The notes under the pieces: generated by a model | What the model was told of the DNA's origin: nothing | Seen by the model: the letters and a program-made list of their open reading frames with translations, nothing else | The model's database searches: none | From: Bradyrhizobium macuxiense | GTDB taxonomy: Bacteria > Pseudomonadota > Alphaproteobacteria > Rhizobiales > Xanthobacteraceae | NCBI RefSeq assembly: GCF_007993935.1 | Contig: NZ_VITY01000007.1 | Location: 248,001 to 312,000, forward strand | Length of the DNA: 64,000 bases | Reading direction: 5' to 3' | Shown: piece by piece, positions 18,583 to 28,975 of the stretch | Layout of the letters: each line of letters starts with the position of its first letter | How positions within the stretch are numbered: position 1 is the first letter of the stretch | Position numbers and translations under genes: made by a program

Positions 18583-19761
18583 ATGCGGAGGTGGCTTTCG
18601 ATCGGCCTTGCCCTGATCGCCGCGGTCCTGTTCGCCTCCGCCGTCCGGTTCTTTGTGGTGACCCCGGAACGGATCGACCGGGGCCAGAACAAGGTCCAGC
18701 GCGTGGCCGTGGACATCACGCCGGCCGCGCAAGCCTTGCAGGCGACGCTCGACCTCGCGGACATGCATGCAGACAGCCTGCTGTGGAAGCGTAACCTGAT
18801 CGCGCGATCGGATCGCGGCCATATCGACCTACCGCGCCTGATCGAAGGCCGCTACGCGCTGCAGGTGTTCTCGTCGGTCACCAAGTCGCCCAAGGGCCAG
18901 AATTATGATGCCAACGCCGGCGACACCGACACGATCACGAACCTCGCCATCATCGATCTGCAGCCACCGCGGACCTGGTTCTCGTTGCTACAGCGCTCGC
19001 TATGGCATGCCGAGAAATTGCACAGCTTCGCCGACAAGTCCGCCGGACGGCTGCGCGTGATCACGACCGCGGCCGACATCGATCGCCTGCTCGCGGACCG
19101 CAAGAACGGCATGACGGTGGTCGGCGGAATGCTCTCGATCGAGGGCCTGCACGATCTCGAGGGCAACATCGACAATCTCGACGTGCTCTACGCCGCCGGA
19201 TTCCGAATGGCCGGTCTCGCGCATTTCTTTGATAATGATATCGCAGGCTCGATGCACGGCGTGGCCAAGGGCGGGCTGACGCCGCTCGGCCGGCAGGTGG
19301 TGCAGCGGATGGAAGCGATGGGGATGATCGTCGACCTCGCCCACGCAAGCCACGCGGCGGTCGCCGACGTGCTGGCGATGGCGAGCCGCCCGGTGGTGTC
19401 GAGCCATGGCGGCGTTCAGGCGACCTGCAAGGTCAACCGCAATCTCACCGACGATGAGGTGAGAGGTGTCGCGCGCACCGGCGGCGTGGTCGGCATCGGC
19501 TTCTGGCAAGGCGCGGTCTGCTCGCTCGATCCGAACAACGTCGCACGCGCAATCGCCCATGTCCGCGACCTCGTCGGGATCGACCATGTCGGCCTCGGCT
19601 CGGATTTCGACGGCTCGACCACCACGGGCTTCGACGCGAGCGGGGTTGCCGTCGTAACCCAGGCCCTGATGTCGAGCGGGTTCTCCGAGGACGACATCCG
19701 CAAGGTCATGGGCGGCAACGTCCTGCGCGTATTGCGCGCAGGCATTGCCCCGAAGGGATGA
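18583..19761 (+). CDS. membrane dipeptidase, peptidase family M19
   Basis: About 392 residues. An N-terminal hydrophobic segment (residues 3-24) anchors or exports it. The zinc-site signatures of renal-dipeptidase-like M19 enzymes are present: DMHADSLLW, MLSIEGL, SSHGGV and GLGSDFDGSTTTG. It hydrolyses dipeptides, probably at the periplasmic face. Earlier in-frame GTG (18574) and ATG (18577) sit inside the GGCGAGGG ribosome site, so the ATG at 18583 is preferred. Confidence 0.9.
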   Translation: MRRWLSIGLALIAAVLFASAVRFFVVTPERIDRGQNKVQRVAVDITPAAQALQATLDLADMHADSLLWKRNLIARSDRGHIDLPRLIEGRYALQVFSSVTKSPKGQNYDANAGDTDTITNLAIIDLQPPRTWFSLLQRSLWHAEKLHSFADKSAGRLRVITTAADIDRLLADRKNGMTVVGGMLSIEGLHDLEGNIDNLDVLYAAGFRMAGLAHFFDNDIAGSMHGVAKGGLTPLGRQVVQRMEAMGMIVDLAHASHAAVADVLAMASRPVVSSHGGVQATCKVNRNLTDDEVRGVARTGGVVGIGFWQGAVCSLDPNNVARAIAHVRDLVGIDHVGLGSDFDGSTTTGFDASGVAVVTQALMSSGFSEDDIRKVMGGNVLRVLRAGIAPKG

Positions 19762-19791
19762 AGGCGACGAGCTGTAGATTCTCGTTCTGAC

Positions 19792-19835
19792 GCGTTTTCT
19801 TCACGCGAACCGGAATCCACTTCGCTGGAAAACGC
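19792..19835. repeat. short dispersed palindrome (GCGTTTTC arms)
   Basis: GCGTTTTC (19792-19799) and GAAAACGC (19828-19835), with inner GCGAACCGGAATCCACTTCGC folding back. It abuts the exporter stop codon at 19837. Confidence 0.7.
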
Positions 19836-19836
19836 T

Positions 19837-21648
19837 CTAACCCGTGGCGCTGATCGGCGCCAGCGCCAGCGGCGACGGGTCGTGATGGTGCTGCAGGCGG
19901 AAGAACGAGGCGTAGCGGCCGCCGCGGCGCAGCAGCTCCTCGTGACGCCCGCGCTCGACGATCTCGCCGCCCTCGACCACCAGGATCGCATCGGCATGCA
20001 TGATGGTGTGCAGGCGGTGCGCGATCACGATCGTGGTGCGACCTTGGCAGAGATGCTCGATCGCCTCCTGCACCTGCTTCTCCGATTCCGAGTCGAGCGC
20101 GGCGGTGGCCTCGTCGAGCAGGATGATCGGCGCGTTCTTGATCAGCGCGCGGGCGACCGCGATGCGCTGACGCTGTCCGCCGGACAGTTGCGTGCCGTGC
20201 TCGCCGACCGGCGTATCGTAGCCGAGCGGGAAGCTCATGATGAAGTCGTGCGCGCAGGCGGCCTTGGCGGCGTCGATGATCTCGGCCTCGCTGGCGCCTT
20301 GCTTGCCGAACGCGATGTTGGCGCGGATGGTGTCGCGGAACAGATAGACGTCCTGGCCGACATAGGCGGTCTGCTGGCGCAGCGACTTGCGGGAGACCTG
20401 GGAGATCGACTGTCCGTCGATCAGGATCTCGCCATCGCTCGTCTCGTAGAAGCGCAGCAGCAGGGCAAGCACCGTCGATTTGCCGCCGCCGGAGGGACCG
20501 ACCAGCGCGGTCACCTTGCCGGGCTCGGCCACGAAGCTCATGCGGTTCAGCACCGGCTCGCCGGGCCGATAGGCGAAGCTGACGTCGCGCAGTTCGATCC
20601 GCGCGTCGGAGAGCTTCAGCGCCGGCTTGTCGTCGTCGGCCTGTTCGCTCGCCGGGCTGTCGACGACCTCGAGCAGCATCCGCGCACCGACCAGCTGGCT
20701 GTTGAGGTCGATGTTGAGCCGCGCCAGCCGCTTGGCCGGCTCGGTCGCCATCAGGAAGGCGGTCAGGAAGGTGAAGAACTGGCCCGGCGTGGAACCGAGC
20801 GCAACCACGCTGTAGCCGCCATACATCAGGCAGCCGGCGACCGCGAAGCCGCCGAGCATCTCCATCAGCGGATTGGAGCGGTTGGCGACGCGCGCCATCT
20901 TGTTGGCGTTGCGCTCGACGATCGCAATGTTCTCGTCGATCCGCTGCTGCATGGTGCCTTCCAGCGTGAACGCCTTCACGGTGCGGATGCCCTGCAGCGA
21001 TTCCTGCATCGTCTCCATGATGTCGGCGGTGCCGGTGAACTGGTTGTGGGCAAGGCCCTTGATCCGCTTCACCAGCCTGCGCAGCATCAGCATCGCCGGC
21101 GGCACCGCCACCAGCCCGATGAACGACATCAGCGGGTCCTGCCAGACCATCACGGCGAGCATGCTGATCAGCATCAGGAAGTCGCGGCCGATCGCATTGA
21201 CCAGCATGTTGAGCACGTCGGTGATCGACTTGGCGCCGGCGGTGAGCCGCGCCAGGAATTCCGACGAGTGCCGCTGCGAGAAGAAGCCGATGCTTTCGCT
21301 CATCAGCTTGGCGAACAATTGGCGCTGGTTCCGCGCCAGGATCGCGTTGCTGATCTTCGACAGGATCACCATGTGGCCGTAGGTCGCCACGCCTTTGACG
21401 AACAGCAGCACCACCGTGACCCCGGCGAACATGGCGATGCCGGGGATGTTCTTGTCGACATAGGCCTGATTGATGACCTGGCCGAGCACATAGGTGGCGG
21501 CGGCGGTCGAGCCGGCCGCAACCGCCATCAGGGCGAACGCCGTCAGATAGCGCCGCCAGTAGGTGATCCCCTGTTCCGTGACCAGGCGGCGGATCAGGAT
21601 CGCCGCGCCGTAGGGATCGTCGGTAATTTTCTTTGGAAACTGAGCCAT
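19837..21648 (-). CDS. ABC exporter, MsbA-like (fused permease-ATPase)
   Basis: A 603-residue half-transporter. Six membrane segments span about residues 30-320, then a nucleotide-binding domain carries Walker A GPSGGGKST (about 390), signature LSGGQ, Walker B IILLDEAT and the H-loop IAHRL. This is the architecture of the lipid A flippase MsbA and of bacterial multidrug homologues. Position beside galE and the LPS-core genes supports a lipid or LPS substrate, but ATPase sequence alone does not prove it. It ends with a short His-rich tail. It is downstream of galE on the same strand. Confidence 0.88.
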   Translation of the reverse strand: MAQFPKKITDDPYGAAILIRRLVTEQGITYWRRYLTAFALMAVAAGSTAAATYVLGQVINQAYVDKNIPGIAMFAGVTVVLLFVKGVATYGHMVILSKISNAILARNQRQLFAKLMSESIGFFSQRHSSEFLARLTAGAKSITDVLNMLVNAIGRDFLMLISMLAVMVWQDPLMSFIGLVAVPPAMLMLRRLVKRIKGLAHNQFTGTADIMETMQESLQGIRTVKAFTLEGTMQQRIDENIAIVERNANKMARVANRSNPLMEMLGGFAVAGCLMYGGYSVVALGSTPGQFFTFLTAFLMATEPAKRLARLNIDLNSQLVGARMLLEVVDSPASEQADDDKPALKLSDARIELRDVSFAYRPGEPVLNRMSFVAEPGKVTALVGPSGGGKSTVLALLLRFYETSDGEILIDGQSISQVSRKSLRQQTAYVGQDVYLFRDTIRANIAFGKQGASEAEIIDAAKAACAHDFIMSFPLGYDTPVGEHGTQLSGGQRQRIAVARALIKNAPIILLDEATAALDSESEKQVQEAIEHLCQGRTTIVIAHRLHTIMHADAILVVEGGEIVERGRHEELLRRGGRYASFFRLQHHHDPSPLALAPISATG

Positions 21649-21756
21649 CCGCGTTCCATTGACGGCGGGCAGCGCCGGCCGTCAGGGTTGCGGACCTCCT
21701 TGCCCGCTTGGCGGGGCTTTTTCAAGCACAATAACGGCTTGATAACGGCTTGATTT

Positions 21757-22770
21757 TTAGGCCGATTCTGCCTGTCGCGCGGCGCCACCGCGCTCCCGGA
21801 ACAGCTTCTCCTCCCAGGCCAGCGCGTGGCTCGCGATGGTCTCGAGATCGTCGTAGCGCGGAGTCCAGTCGAGCAGCGAGCGGATCCTTCTCGTATCCGC
21901 CACCATGGTCATGATGTCGCCGGGCCGGCGCGCGGCATAGGCGACGGCAAAATTTCGCATCGAGACCCGGCGCACCGCCTCGATGGTCTCGAGCACCGAA
22001 TAGCCGCGGCCATAGCCGCAGTTCATCGTCACCGATTGACCGCCGGCGCGCAGATAGGCCAGCGCCGAGCGGTGCGCCTCGACGAGGTCGCTAACATGGA
22101 TGAAGTCGCGCACGCAGCTGCCGTCCTGGGTCGGATAGTCGGTGCCGAACACGTCGATCTTGGCGCGCTGGCCGGTCGCGGCCTCGACCGCGATCTTGAG
22201 CAGATGGGTGGCGCCGATGGTGGCAAGGCCGACCCGGCCCTTCGGGTCGGCGCCGGCGACGTTGAAGTAGCGCAGCACGACATAGTTCATGCCATGGGCG
22301 GAGGCGACATCGTGCAGCATGATCTCGGTCATCAGCTTCGACGAGCCGTAGGGCGACAGCGGACGGGTCGGCGCGATCTCCGGCACCGGTGCCTGGTCCG
22401 GATTGCCGTAGACTGCTGCGGTCGAGGAGAAGATGAAGCGGCTGACGCCGCCCTTCACGGCGGCGTTGAGCAGGCTGCGCGTCGTCATGGTGTTGTTGCG
22501 GTAATAGCCGAGCGGATCGCGCATCGAATCCGGCACCACGACCGAGCCGGCGAAATGGATGATGCTGTCGATGCCATGCTGTGCGATCACGCCCTCGACG
22601 AGGTTCTCGTCGCCGGCGTCGCCGATGAACAGCGGCACGCCTTCGGGCAGGAACGCGGAGAAGCCGGTGGAGAGATTGTCGACGACGACGACGCTCTCGC
22701 CGGCATCGACCAGCGCATGAACCATGTGACTTCCGATATAGCCGGCACCGCCGGTCACGAGCACGGTCAT
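21757..22770 (-). CDS. galE: UDP-glucose 4-epimerase
   Basis: A 337-residue extended short-chain dehydrogenase that interconverts UDP-glucose and UDP-galactose, supplying LPS or exopolysaccharide donors. NAD fingerprint TGGAGYIGSH is at residues 6-15, the catalytic Ser region FSSTAAVYG near 118, and the Tyr-x-x-x-Lys pair YGSSK near 148. RPGDIMTMVAD and the ending YDDLETI are typical of GalE. It starts 110 bases upstream of the exporter gene on the minus strand and is divergent from a glycosyltransferase. Confidence 0.93.
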   Translation of the reverse strand: MTVLVTGGAGYIGSHMVHALVDAGESVVVVDNLSTGFSAFLPEGVPLFIGDAGDENLVEGVIAQHGIDSIIHFAGSVVVPDSMRDPLGYYRNNTMTTRSLLNAAVKGGVSRFIFSSTAAVYGNPDQAPVPEIAPTRPLSPYGSSKLMTEIMLHDVASAHGMNYVVLRYFNVAGADPKGRVGLATIGATHLLKIAVEAATGQRAKIDVFGTDYPTQDGSCVRDFIHVSDLVEAHRSALAYLRAGGQSVTMNCGYGRGYSVLETIEAVRRVSMRNFAVAYAARRPGDIMTMVADTRRIRSLLDWTPRYDDLETIASHALAWEEKLFRERGGAARQAESA

Positions 22771-22901
22771 GGATAGAGCTCTCCCGATATCTTTAACCGG
22801 CGATGCTAGCGGCAGTGCGGTGAAGAGGGGGTTTCGCCGCGGCCGAACTGGCCACTATGCTTAATGTTGCGTATAGGAACTGGCGCGAAACGGAGACTTG
22901 C

Positions 22902-23948
22902 GTGCCGATCGAGAACACACCTGCCGGCGAGCTGCAGCTCATCGTGCCGAACCTGCACCGACGCTATTCGGGTGTCACCGCGACCAACCGCATGGTCGCG
23001 CCGAAGCTTGCAAAGATGTTTCGCGCGGGCTGGCTCGGCTCGCATCGGCCTGACGGCATCGACGCGATGGGATTTGCCGATCTGATGCGGCTGTGGCGGC
23101 GCGCGCAGCCGCTGATCTGGCACGCGCGGCGCAATGACGAGATGATTGCAGGGCTCGTGCTGCGCGCGCTCGGCTGGCCGCTGAAGCTGCTGTTCACTTC
23201 GGCCGCGCAGCGTCATCACACCTGGCTGACGCGCTGGCTGATCCGCAACATGGACGCGATCATCGCGACCAGCCCGCTGTCGGCCTCGTATCTCAAGCGC
23301 GAAGCCACCGTGGTGATGCATGGCGTCGACACCGACCGTTATGCGCCGCCGCCCGATCGCGCGAGCGCCTTCGTCGAGAGCGAATTGCCGGGGCGCTATG
23401 CGATCGGCTGCTTCGGGCGGGTGCGCGCGCAGAAGGGCAGCGACGTGTTCGTCGAGGCGATGTGCAGGCTGCTGCCGCGCTATCCCGATTTCACCGCCGT
23501 CATTGTCGGCGCCGTGGTGCCGGAGCAACTGGCTTTTGCCAATGAGCTGAAGCGCAAGATCGAGGCCGCCGGTCTGCAATCGCGCGTCATCATCACGGGT
23601 GAATTGCCGATCGAGGATGTCGTGCGCTGGTACCAGCGGCTGACGATCTACGCCTTCACCTCGCGCAATGAGGGCTTTGGCCTGACCCTGATCGAGGCGA
23701 TGTCGGCAGGCGCGGCGCTGGTCGCCGCGCGGGCGGGCGCAGCCGAGTTCGTCGTCGAAGACGGCGTCACCGGCGTGCTGACGCCGCCGGGCGATGCCGA
23801 CGCGCTGGCGGCCGCGCTCGAGCCGTTGATGCGTGATCCGGCATCGGCCGCGGCAATGGGGGCGCGGGCGCGGCAACGAGTTGTGGATAAGTTCAGCCTC
23901 GATGCCGAGGCCAATGCCATCGCCAAGGTCTATCGCGCGTTGATCTGA
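22902..23948 (+). CDS. LPS-core glycosyltransferase, GT4 family (LpcC-like)
   Basis: About 348 residues with a GT-B fold. The C-terminal half has CFGRVRAQKGSDVFVEAM and the donor-binding SRNEGFGLTLIEAM with the E-x7-E pattern. The N-terminal NLHRRYSGVTATNRM resembles rhizobial LpcC mannosyltransferases (from memory). CGGAG before the GTG at 22902 favours that start over the ATG at 22857, which has no ribosome site. The last 19 bases overlap the convergent waaF-like gene. Confidence 0.82.
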   Translation: MPIENTPAGELQLIVPNLHRRYSGVTATNRMVAPKLAKMFRAGWLGSHRPDGIDAMGFADLMRLWRRAQPLIWHARRNDEMIAGLVLRALGWPLKLLFTSAAQRHHTWLTRWLIRNMDAIIATSPLSASYLKREATVVMHGVDTDRYAPPPDRASAFVESELPGRYAIGCFGRVRAQKGSDVFVEAMCRLLPRYPDFTAVIVGAVVPEQLAFANELKRKIEAAGLQSRVIITGELPIEDVVRWYQRLTIYAFTSRNEGFGLTLIEAMSAGAALVAARAGAAEFVVEDGVTGVLTPPGDADALAAALEPLMRDPASAAAMGARARQRVVDKFSLDAEANAIAKVYRALI

Positions 23949-24994
23949 GCCAGCACGCGCTCGGCGATGTCGACGACCTCCTCGGCCGCGATGTCGCGCA
24001 TGCAGCGATGGTCGTTCATGGTGCAGACCGTGCGCTGGCACGGCTGGCACGGCAGCTTGCTCTTGGTCTGCCGCACGGTCGCGGCGAGGCCATTGAGGGG
24101 GGCCCAGAGATAGGGATCGGTCGGGCCGAAAATGCCCATGGTCGGGGTGCCGATCGCGGCCGCGATGTGCATCAGGCCGGAGTCGTTGGAGATGGCGACA
24201 CTGGCCGCGGCCATCGCCAGCACGCCGTTGCGCAGATCGGTGCCGGTGAGATCGCGGACCCGGGCGCCACCGGCAGCCACGATCTCCTGCGCCAGCGCCT
24301 TCTCGCCGGGCCCGCCGACCACCCAGACGTCGAAGCCGCGTTCGGCGAACAGCCGCGCAGCTTCCGGATAATAGGTCCAGCGCTTCGAGACCCCGACCGA
24401 GCCGGGTCCGAGCGCGATGGCCGGACCGCTGCCGAGGCCGTTGGCCTGCCGCCATCGGCTGACGTCGTCGGCGGGAACCCGGAGCTGCGGCACTGGCCAT
24501 TCCGGCGGGCGGGCGGCGCCATCGGGAAGCGCCAGGATGGCGTTCTTGTCGATGAAACGCGGCTGTTGCTTCTCGCCCCATCGCATCGCGTTGATCAGGC
24601 CGAACCGCGCCTCGCCGAAGAAGCCGACCCGCTCCGGGATGCCCGCCAGGGCCGGCGCGATGGCCGCCTTCCAGGTGCGCGGCAGCACCAGCGCGGTGGC
24701 ATAGTTCCGCTCCCGAAACTCGGCAGCCAGGGCCCGCTGCCGGGCCAGCGCCAGCCGGCTGCGCGGCAGGTCGAAGGCGATTCCGGCGCGAACCCCGGGC
24801 ATATAGTCGACCAGAGGGGCGCAAAGCCTTGATGTCAGAAGGTCGACCGGCCGGTTGGGCCAGCGCTTGCGGAGCACCCTGACCACGGTGTGGCCGCGCA
24901 CGAAGTCGCCGATCCATAAATAGGGCACGACGAGGATGGGTCTGGTATCCTCGGCATCCTGGGTTTCGACATCAGATATTGAATCGATATTCAT
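23930..24994 (-). CDS. lipopolysaccharide heptosyltransferase-like, GT9 family (WaaF-like)
   Basis: A 354-residue GT9 protein that would transfer heptose from ADP-heptose to the inner core. Seen are VVPYLWIGDFVRGHTVVRVL near the N-terminus, GPGSVGVSKRWTYYPEAA mid-protein, SNDSGLMHIAAAIGTPTMGIFGPTDP near residue 275, and a Cys-rich CQPCQRTVCTMNDHRCM loop. The frame is open another 38 residues upstream, but the ATG at 24994 begins a more typical N-terminus. It is divergent from hldD-hldE, which make its presumed donor. Confidence 0.9.
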   Translation of the reverse strand: MNIDSISDVETQDAEDTRPILVVPYLWIGDFVRGHTVVRVLRKRWPNRPVDLLTSRLCAPLVDYMPGVRAGIAFDLPRSRLALARQRALAAEFRERNYATALVLPRTWKAAIAPALAGIPERVGFFGEARFGLINAMRWGEKQQPRFIDKNAILALPDGAARPPEWPVPQLRVPADDVSRWRQANGLGSGPAIALGPGSVGVSKRWTYYPEAARLFAERGFDVWVVGGPGEKALAQEIVAAGGARVRDLTGTDLRNGVLAMAAASVAISNDSGLMHIAAAIGTPTMGIFGPTDPYLWAPLNGLAATVRQTKSKLPCQPCQRTVCTMNDHRCMRDIAAEEVVDIAERVLAQINAR

Positions 24995-25131
24995 TTCTAA
25001 ATGGGCCAAGGCCGAACCGGCGCAGCCAAGTCGGTAACCGGTTCGCGATAAGAGGTAAAGCCGTCGTTGCCTGTGGCGCGGGAGTGGGGCAAAGCTGGCG
25101 GCTGACAAAGGGAATCTGGCGGGATTTCATC

Positions 25132-26112
25132 ATGTTTCTGGTAACCGGGGGCGCCGGTTTTATCGGCTCGAACGTCGTGGCCGCGTTGAATGACGCCGGG
25201 CACAGCGACGTCGCGGTCTGTGACATTCTTGGGAGCGACGGCAAGTGGCGGAACCTGGCCAAACGGCAGCTGGCCGACGTTGTCCCCCCGGCCGAGCTCG
25301 GCGACTGGCTGAAGGGGCGGCGGCTTTCCGCCGTCATCCATCTCGGCGCCATCTCCGAGACCACCGCGACCGACGGCGATCTGGTGATCGAGACCAATTT
25401 TCGCCTCTCGATGCGGCTGCTCGACTGGTGCACCGCGAATGCAACCCCGTTCATCTATGCCTCGTCGGCGGCCACCTATGGCGACGGCGATCAGGGCTTT
25501 GACGACGACGCGTCGGTCGAGGCGCTGAAGCGGCTGCGGCCGATGAACCTGTACGGCTGGAGCAAGCAGCTGTTCGACCTTGCGGTCGCCGGGCGCGTCG
25601 CGAAGGGCGAGCCTCTGCCGCCGCAATGGGCCGGGCTGAAATTCTTCAACGTGTTCGGCCCGAATGAATATCACAAGGGCTCGATGATGAGCGTCTTGGC
25701 GCGCCGTTTCGACGACATCAGAGCGGGCCGCGTCGTGCAGCTGTTCAAGTCGCATCGCGAGGGGATCGCCGACGGCGACCAGCGCCGCGACTTCATCTAT
25801 GTCGACGACGTCGTGCGGGTGATGATGTGGCTGATCGCGACGCAGCGCGTCTCCGGGCTGTTCAATGTCGGCACCGGCAAGGCGCGCAGCTTCAAGGACC
25901 TGATCGTCTCGGCCTATGGCGCGCTCGGGCTTCCGCCGAACATCCAATATGTCGACATGCCCGAGCAGATTCGCGGCAGCTACCAATACTTCACCGAGAG
26001 CGTCGTCGATCGTCTCGCGCACGCCGGATACAATGGCGGATTCACCCGCCTGGAAGACGCGGTCGGGGCCTATGTGAATGGCTTCCTCGATCGCGCGGAT
26101 CGCTATCGCTAG
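25132..26112 (+). CDS. hldD: ADP-L-glycero-D-manno-heptose 6-epimerase
   Basis: A 326-residue extended SDR that performs the last step of ADP-heptose synthesis for the LPS core. NADP fingerprint TGGAGFIGSN is at 5-14, the catalytic Ser region ASSAATYGDG near 113, YGWSK near 141, and NVFGPNEYHKGSMMSV is highly typical of HldD. The open frame extends upstream, but the ATG at 25132 begins exactly at the family N-terminus with GGCGGGA before it. hldE follows 18 bases later. Confidence 0.94.
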   Translation: MFLVTGGAGFIGSNVVAALNDAGHSDVAVCDILGSDGKWRNLAKRQLADVVPPAELGDWLKGRRLSAVIHLGAISETTATDGDLVIETNFRLSMRLLDWCTANATPFIYASSAATYGDGDQGFDDDASVEALKRLRPMNLYGWSKQLFDLAVAGRVAKGEPLPPQWAGLKFFNVFGPNEYHKGSMMSVLARRFDDIRAGRVVQLFKSHREGIADGDQRRDFIYVDDVVRVMMWLIATQRVSGLFNVGTGKARSFKDLIVSAYGALGLPPNIQYVDMPEQIRGSYQYFTESVVDRLAHAGYNGGFTRLEDAVGAYVNGFLDRADRYR

Positions 26113-26130
26113 AGCGGATGACGGTGACTG

Positions 26131-27603
26131 ATGTTTGATTTTGAAGCGATCTCCCGTGCAATGTCCGGCCAGACCGTGCTCTGCGTCGGCGACCTCATGC
26201 TCGACGAGTTCGTGTATGGCGAGGTGTCGCGGATCTCGCCCGAGGCGCCGGCGCCGGTGATCGCGGTCAGGCGCAGCGAGATCAATATCGGCGGCGCCGG
26301 CAATGTCGCGCGCAATATCGCCTCGCTCGGCGGGCGCTGCATCTTCGTCGGCCTGATCGGCGAGGATGCCGCCGGCACGGTGCTATCGGAGGCGCTGGCA
26401 AAGGAGGCGGGCATCGAGACTGTGCTGGTGCGCGACGCCGCGCGGCCGACCACGCGCAAGGTGCGCTTCGTCTCCGAGCAGTTCTCGACCCACATGCTGC
26501 GCTCCGACTGGGAGCTCGCCGCGCCGGCTGCGCCGGCCGTCGAGCAGCAGCTGATCGACGCGATCCTGCCGCGCCTTGCGCAGGCCGACATCGTGCTGCT
26601 GTCCGACTACGCCAAGGGCGTGCTGACCGCGCGGGTGATCCGCAACGTGATCGACGCCGCGCGCCAGGCCAAAAAGCGCGTGATCGTCGATCCCAAGAGC
26701 GCCAACCTCGCGATCTATCGCGGCGCGACCGTCTTGACGCCGAACCGCAAGGAATTCGCCGAGGCGACCCGCAGCCGCGCCGACAGCCAGGACAGCATCG
26801 CGCAGGCCGCGCCCGATGCGATGTATCTCGCCGATTGCGAGGCGATGCTGGTGACGCAGGGCGAGCGCGGCATGACGCTGGTGACGCGAGAGGGCGGATC
26901 GATCCATGTGCCGGCGCTGCCGGTCAAGGTGCGCGACGTCTCCGGAGCCGGCGATACCGTTGCTGCGGCGCTGGCGCTCGCGCTCGCCGGCGGTGCCGAC
27001 TGGGAAGGCGCGCTGCGGATCGCGAGCGCGGCCGCGGCGGTTGCGGTCGGCAAGACCGGTACCGCGATCGTCAGGTCCGCCGAATTGCGGCGAAGGATCC
27101 TGCCGCACGCTTTGCTCGCGGCCGAGGAGAAGATCGTTCCGGCCGGCGGCGATGTCGATGCGTATCTCGAGGAATGGCGCCGGCAGGATCTGCGGATCGG
27201 CTTCACCAATGGCTGCTTCGACATCCTGCATCCCGGTCACGTCAAGGTGCTGACCGCCGCGCGCAGCGCCTGTGACCGCCTGATCGTCGGGTTGAACAGC
27301 GACGCCTCGGTGAAGCGGCTGAAGGGCGAGGGGCGTCCGGTGCAGAACGAGCGTGCCCGCGCCGAGGTGCTCGCGGCGCTGGAAGCCGTCGACCTCGTCG
27401 CGATCTTCGCGGAGGACACGCCGATCAACCTGATCACGAAGGTGCGGCCGAGCGTGCTGGTCAAGGGCGGCGACTACACCCGCGAGCAGGTGGTCGGCCA
27501 CGAGATCGTCGAGGCCGCCGGCGGCGAGGTGGTGCTGGTCGAGATCCTGCAGGGCCACAGCACCACGTCGCTGGTTGCCCGGGCCCGCGAGGGCAAGGCG
27601 TGA
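26131..27603 (+). CDS. hldE: bifunctional heptose-7-phosphate kinase / heptose-1-phosphate adenylyltransferase
   Basis: A 490-residue two-domain enzyme. Residues 1-320 form a PfkB/ribokinase-type kinase (GGAGNVARN near 52, [14 protein letters not shown] near 269). Residues 345-490 form the nucleotidyltransferase with [17 protein letters not shown] near 355. It catalyses two steps of ADP-heptose synthesis, around the phosphatase GmhB step, which is not encoded here. It follows hldD closely and overlaps the next gene by four bases, so it is operonic. Confidence 0.95.
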   Translation: MFDFEAISRAMSGQTVLCVGDLMLDEFVYGEVSRISPEAPAPVIAVRRSEINIGGAGNVARNIASLGGRCIFVGLIGEDAAGTVLSEALAKEAGIETVLVRDAARPTTRKVRFVSEQFSTHMLRSDWELAAPAAPAVEQQLIDAILPRLAQADIVLLSDYAKGVLTARVIRNVIDAARQAKKRVIVDPKSANLAIYRGATVLTPNRKEFAEATRSRADSQDSIAQAAPDAMYLADCEAMLVTQGERGMTLVTREGGSIHVPALPVKVRDVSGAGDTVAAALALALAGGADWEGALRIASAAAAVAVGKTGTAIVRSAELRRRILPHALLAAEEKIVPAGGDVDAYLEEWRRQDLRIGFTNGCFDILHPGHVKVLTAARSACDRLIVGLNSDASVKRLKGEGRPVQNERARAEVLAALEAVDLVAIFAEDTPINLITKVRPSVLVKGGDYTREQVVGHEIVEAAGGEVVLVEILQGHSTTSLVARAREGKA

Positions 27604-28892
27604 GCGCGAGCATGGCATCCCCGGCACGCGCCGCGGCGTGCCCGGCCTGGCGCGACCCCGCGCGCTGGCAGACCACGACCGACGTTGTCGCGGTCCTGAT
27701 CGCGCTGTCGCTGCCGTGGTCGACCTCGCTGGTCGGCATCTTCGGCGTGGTGCTGCTGATCGCGATTGCGCCGACCGTCGAGCTCCGGGCGTTCTGGACG
27801 CTGCTGAAGCGGCCGATCTGCGTGGCGCCGATCGCGCTGTTCTGCCTCGCGCTCCTCGGCACGCTCTGGTCGGACGCCGCCTGGGGCGCGCGGTTGTACG
27901 CGGTCGGGCCGACGGCGAAGCTCTTGGTGCTTCCGGTGCTGCTCTATCATTTCCAGCGCTCGACCCGCGGAACGTGGGTGTTCGTTGCCTTCCTCGTCTC
28001 CTGCACGCTGTTGATGCTGATGTCGTGGCTGGTGCTGGCCTATCCCCACCTCGCGTTGAGGGCGCCCGGCCCCGGCGAGCAGGGCGTGTTCGTCAAGAAC
28101 TACATCGACCAGAGCCAGGAATTCACGCTGTGCGCGGTTGGGCTGGCCTATCCGATCGTGATGCTGGTGCGGGACAAACGCATCTTGCCGGCCGTCCTTT
28201 TGACCGCGATCGCGCTCAGCCTGTTCGCCAACATGGCGCTCGTGGTGGTGTCGCGGACGGCGATCGTGACGGTTCCGATTATGTTCGCGGTGTTTGCGCT
28301 GCTGCATCTGCGCTGGCGCAGCATCGTCCTGATCCTTTGCGCGGCCGCCGCGTTGTCCGTGGTGGCGTGGTATGGATCGTCGCCACTGCGACGGACGGCC
28401 GAGTCATTCGGGCGTGACTACAAGCTCTACGTGGAGCGTAACGAGCCGACGTCGCTCGGCTTGCGGCTCGAATTCTGGCGCAAGTCGCTCGGCTTCTTCG
28501 CCGAGGCCCCGGTCATCGGCCACGGCACCGGTGCGACGCGGGGTCTGTTCGAGCGCGTCGCGACCGGCGGCATGAACCAGGCATCCGGGGAGGTGATCGG
28601 AAACCCCCACAATCAAACGTTGAACGTCGCCGTGCAGTGGGGCATTGTGGGTGTAGCGATACTGTACGCGATGTGGCTGCTGCACCTGTTGCTGTTCCGC
28701 GGCGACGGTCTCGTCAACTGGATCGGGCTTCTCGTCGTGGTACAGAATATTTCAAGTTCGTTGTTTAATTCACACATCTTCGACTTTCACGAAGGCTGGA
28801 TGTATGTGCTGGGCGTCGGGGTTGCGGGCGGCATGGCGTTGAAGGGGCGATTGGGGACCGATTTGGAACCCGAGCCTCCGATCCGCCCATGA
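27600..28892 (+). CDS. O-antigen ligase family protein (WaaL-like)
   Basis: A 430-residue membrane protein with about ten to twelve hydrophobic segments and a large periplasmic loop (about residues 255-340) holding the GHGTGATRG and [14 protein letters not shown] motifs typical of Wzy_C/WaaL proteins. It would join undecaprenyl-linked O-antigen to lipid A-core in the periplasm. The GTG at 27600 overlaps the hldE stop (GTGA), which suggests translational coupling. An ATG at 27612 is an alternative. A Wzy polymerase is the other possibility from sequence alone. Confidence 0.8.
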   Translation: MSASMASPARAAACPAWRDPARWQTTTDVVAVLIALSLPWSTSLVGIFGVVLLIAIAPTVELRAFWTLLKRPICVAPIALFCLALLGTLWSDAAWGARLYAVGPTAKLLVLPVLLYHFQRSTRGTWVFVAFLVSCTLLMLMSWLVLAYPHLALRAPGPGEQGVFVKNYIDQSQEFTLCAVGLAYPIVMLVRDKRILPAVLLTAIALSLFANMALVVVSRTAIVTVPIMFAVFALLHLRWRSIVLILCAAAALSVVAWYGSSPLRRTAESFGRDYKLYVERNEPTSLGLRLEFWRKSLGFFAEAPVIGHGTGATRGLFERVATGGMNQASGEVIGNPHNQTLNVAVQWGIVGVAILYAMWLLHLLLFRGDGLVNWIGLLVVVQNISSSLFNSHIFDFHEGWMYVLGVGVAGGMALKGRLGTDLEPEPPIRP

Positions 28893-28975
28893 TCGCTGGC
28901 AAGGGCTCCGCAGATACGCTACAGCCTGCCAATGTCTTGTCGCCAACTCCCAGTTGCCAGCAACCCGTCTGCTAA

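Noticed and set aside
19882-21753. Long plus-strand frame opposite the ABC exporter
   Set aside because: The exporter shows all ABC motifs on the minus strand; the plus-strand translation is His/Asp/Arg-rich without structure.
22857-22901. ATG at 22857 as start of the LpcC-like transferase
   Set aside because: No ribosome site precedes it, whereas the GTG at 22902 follows CGGAG and begins at a more typical N-terminus.
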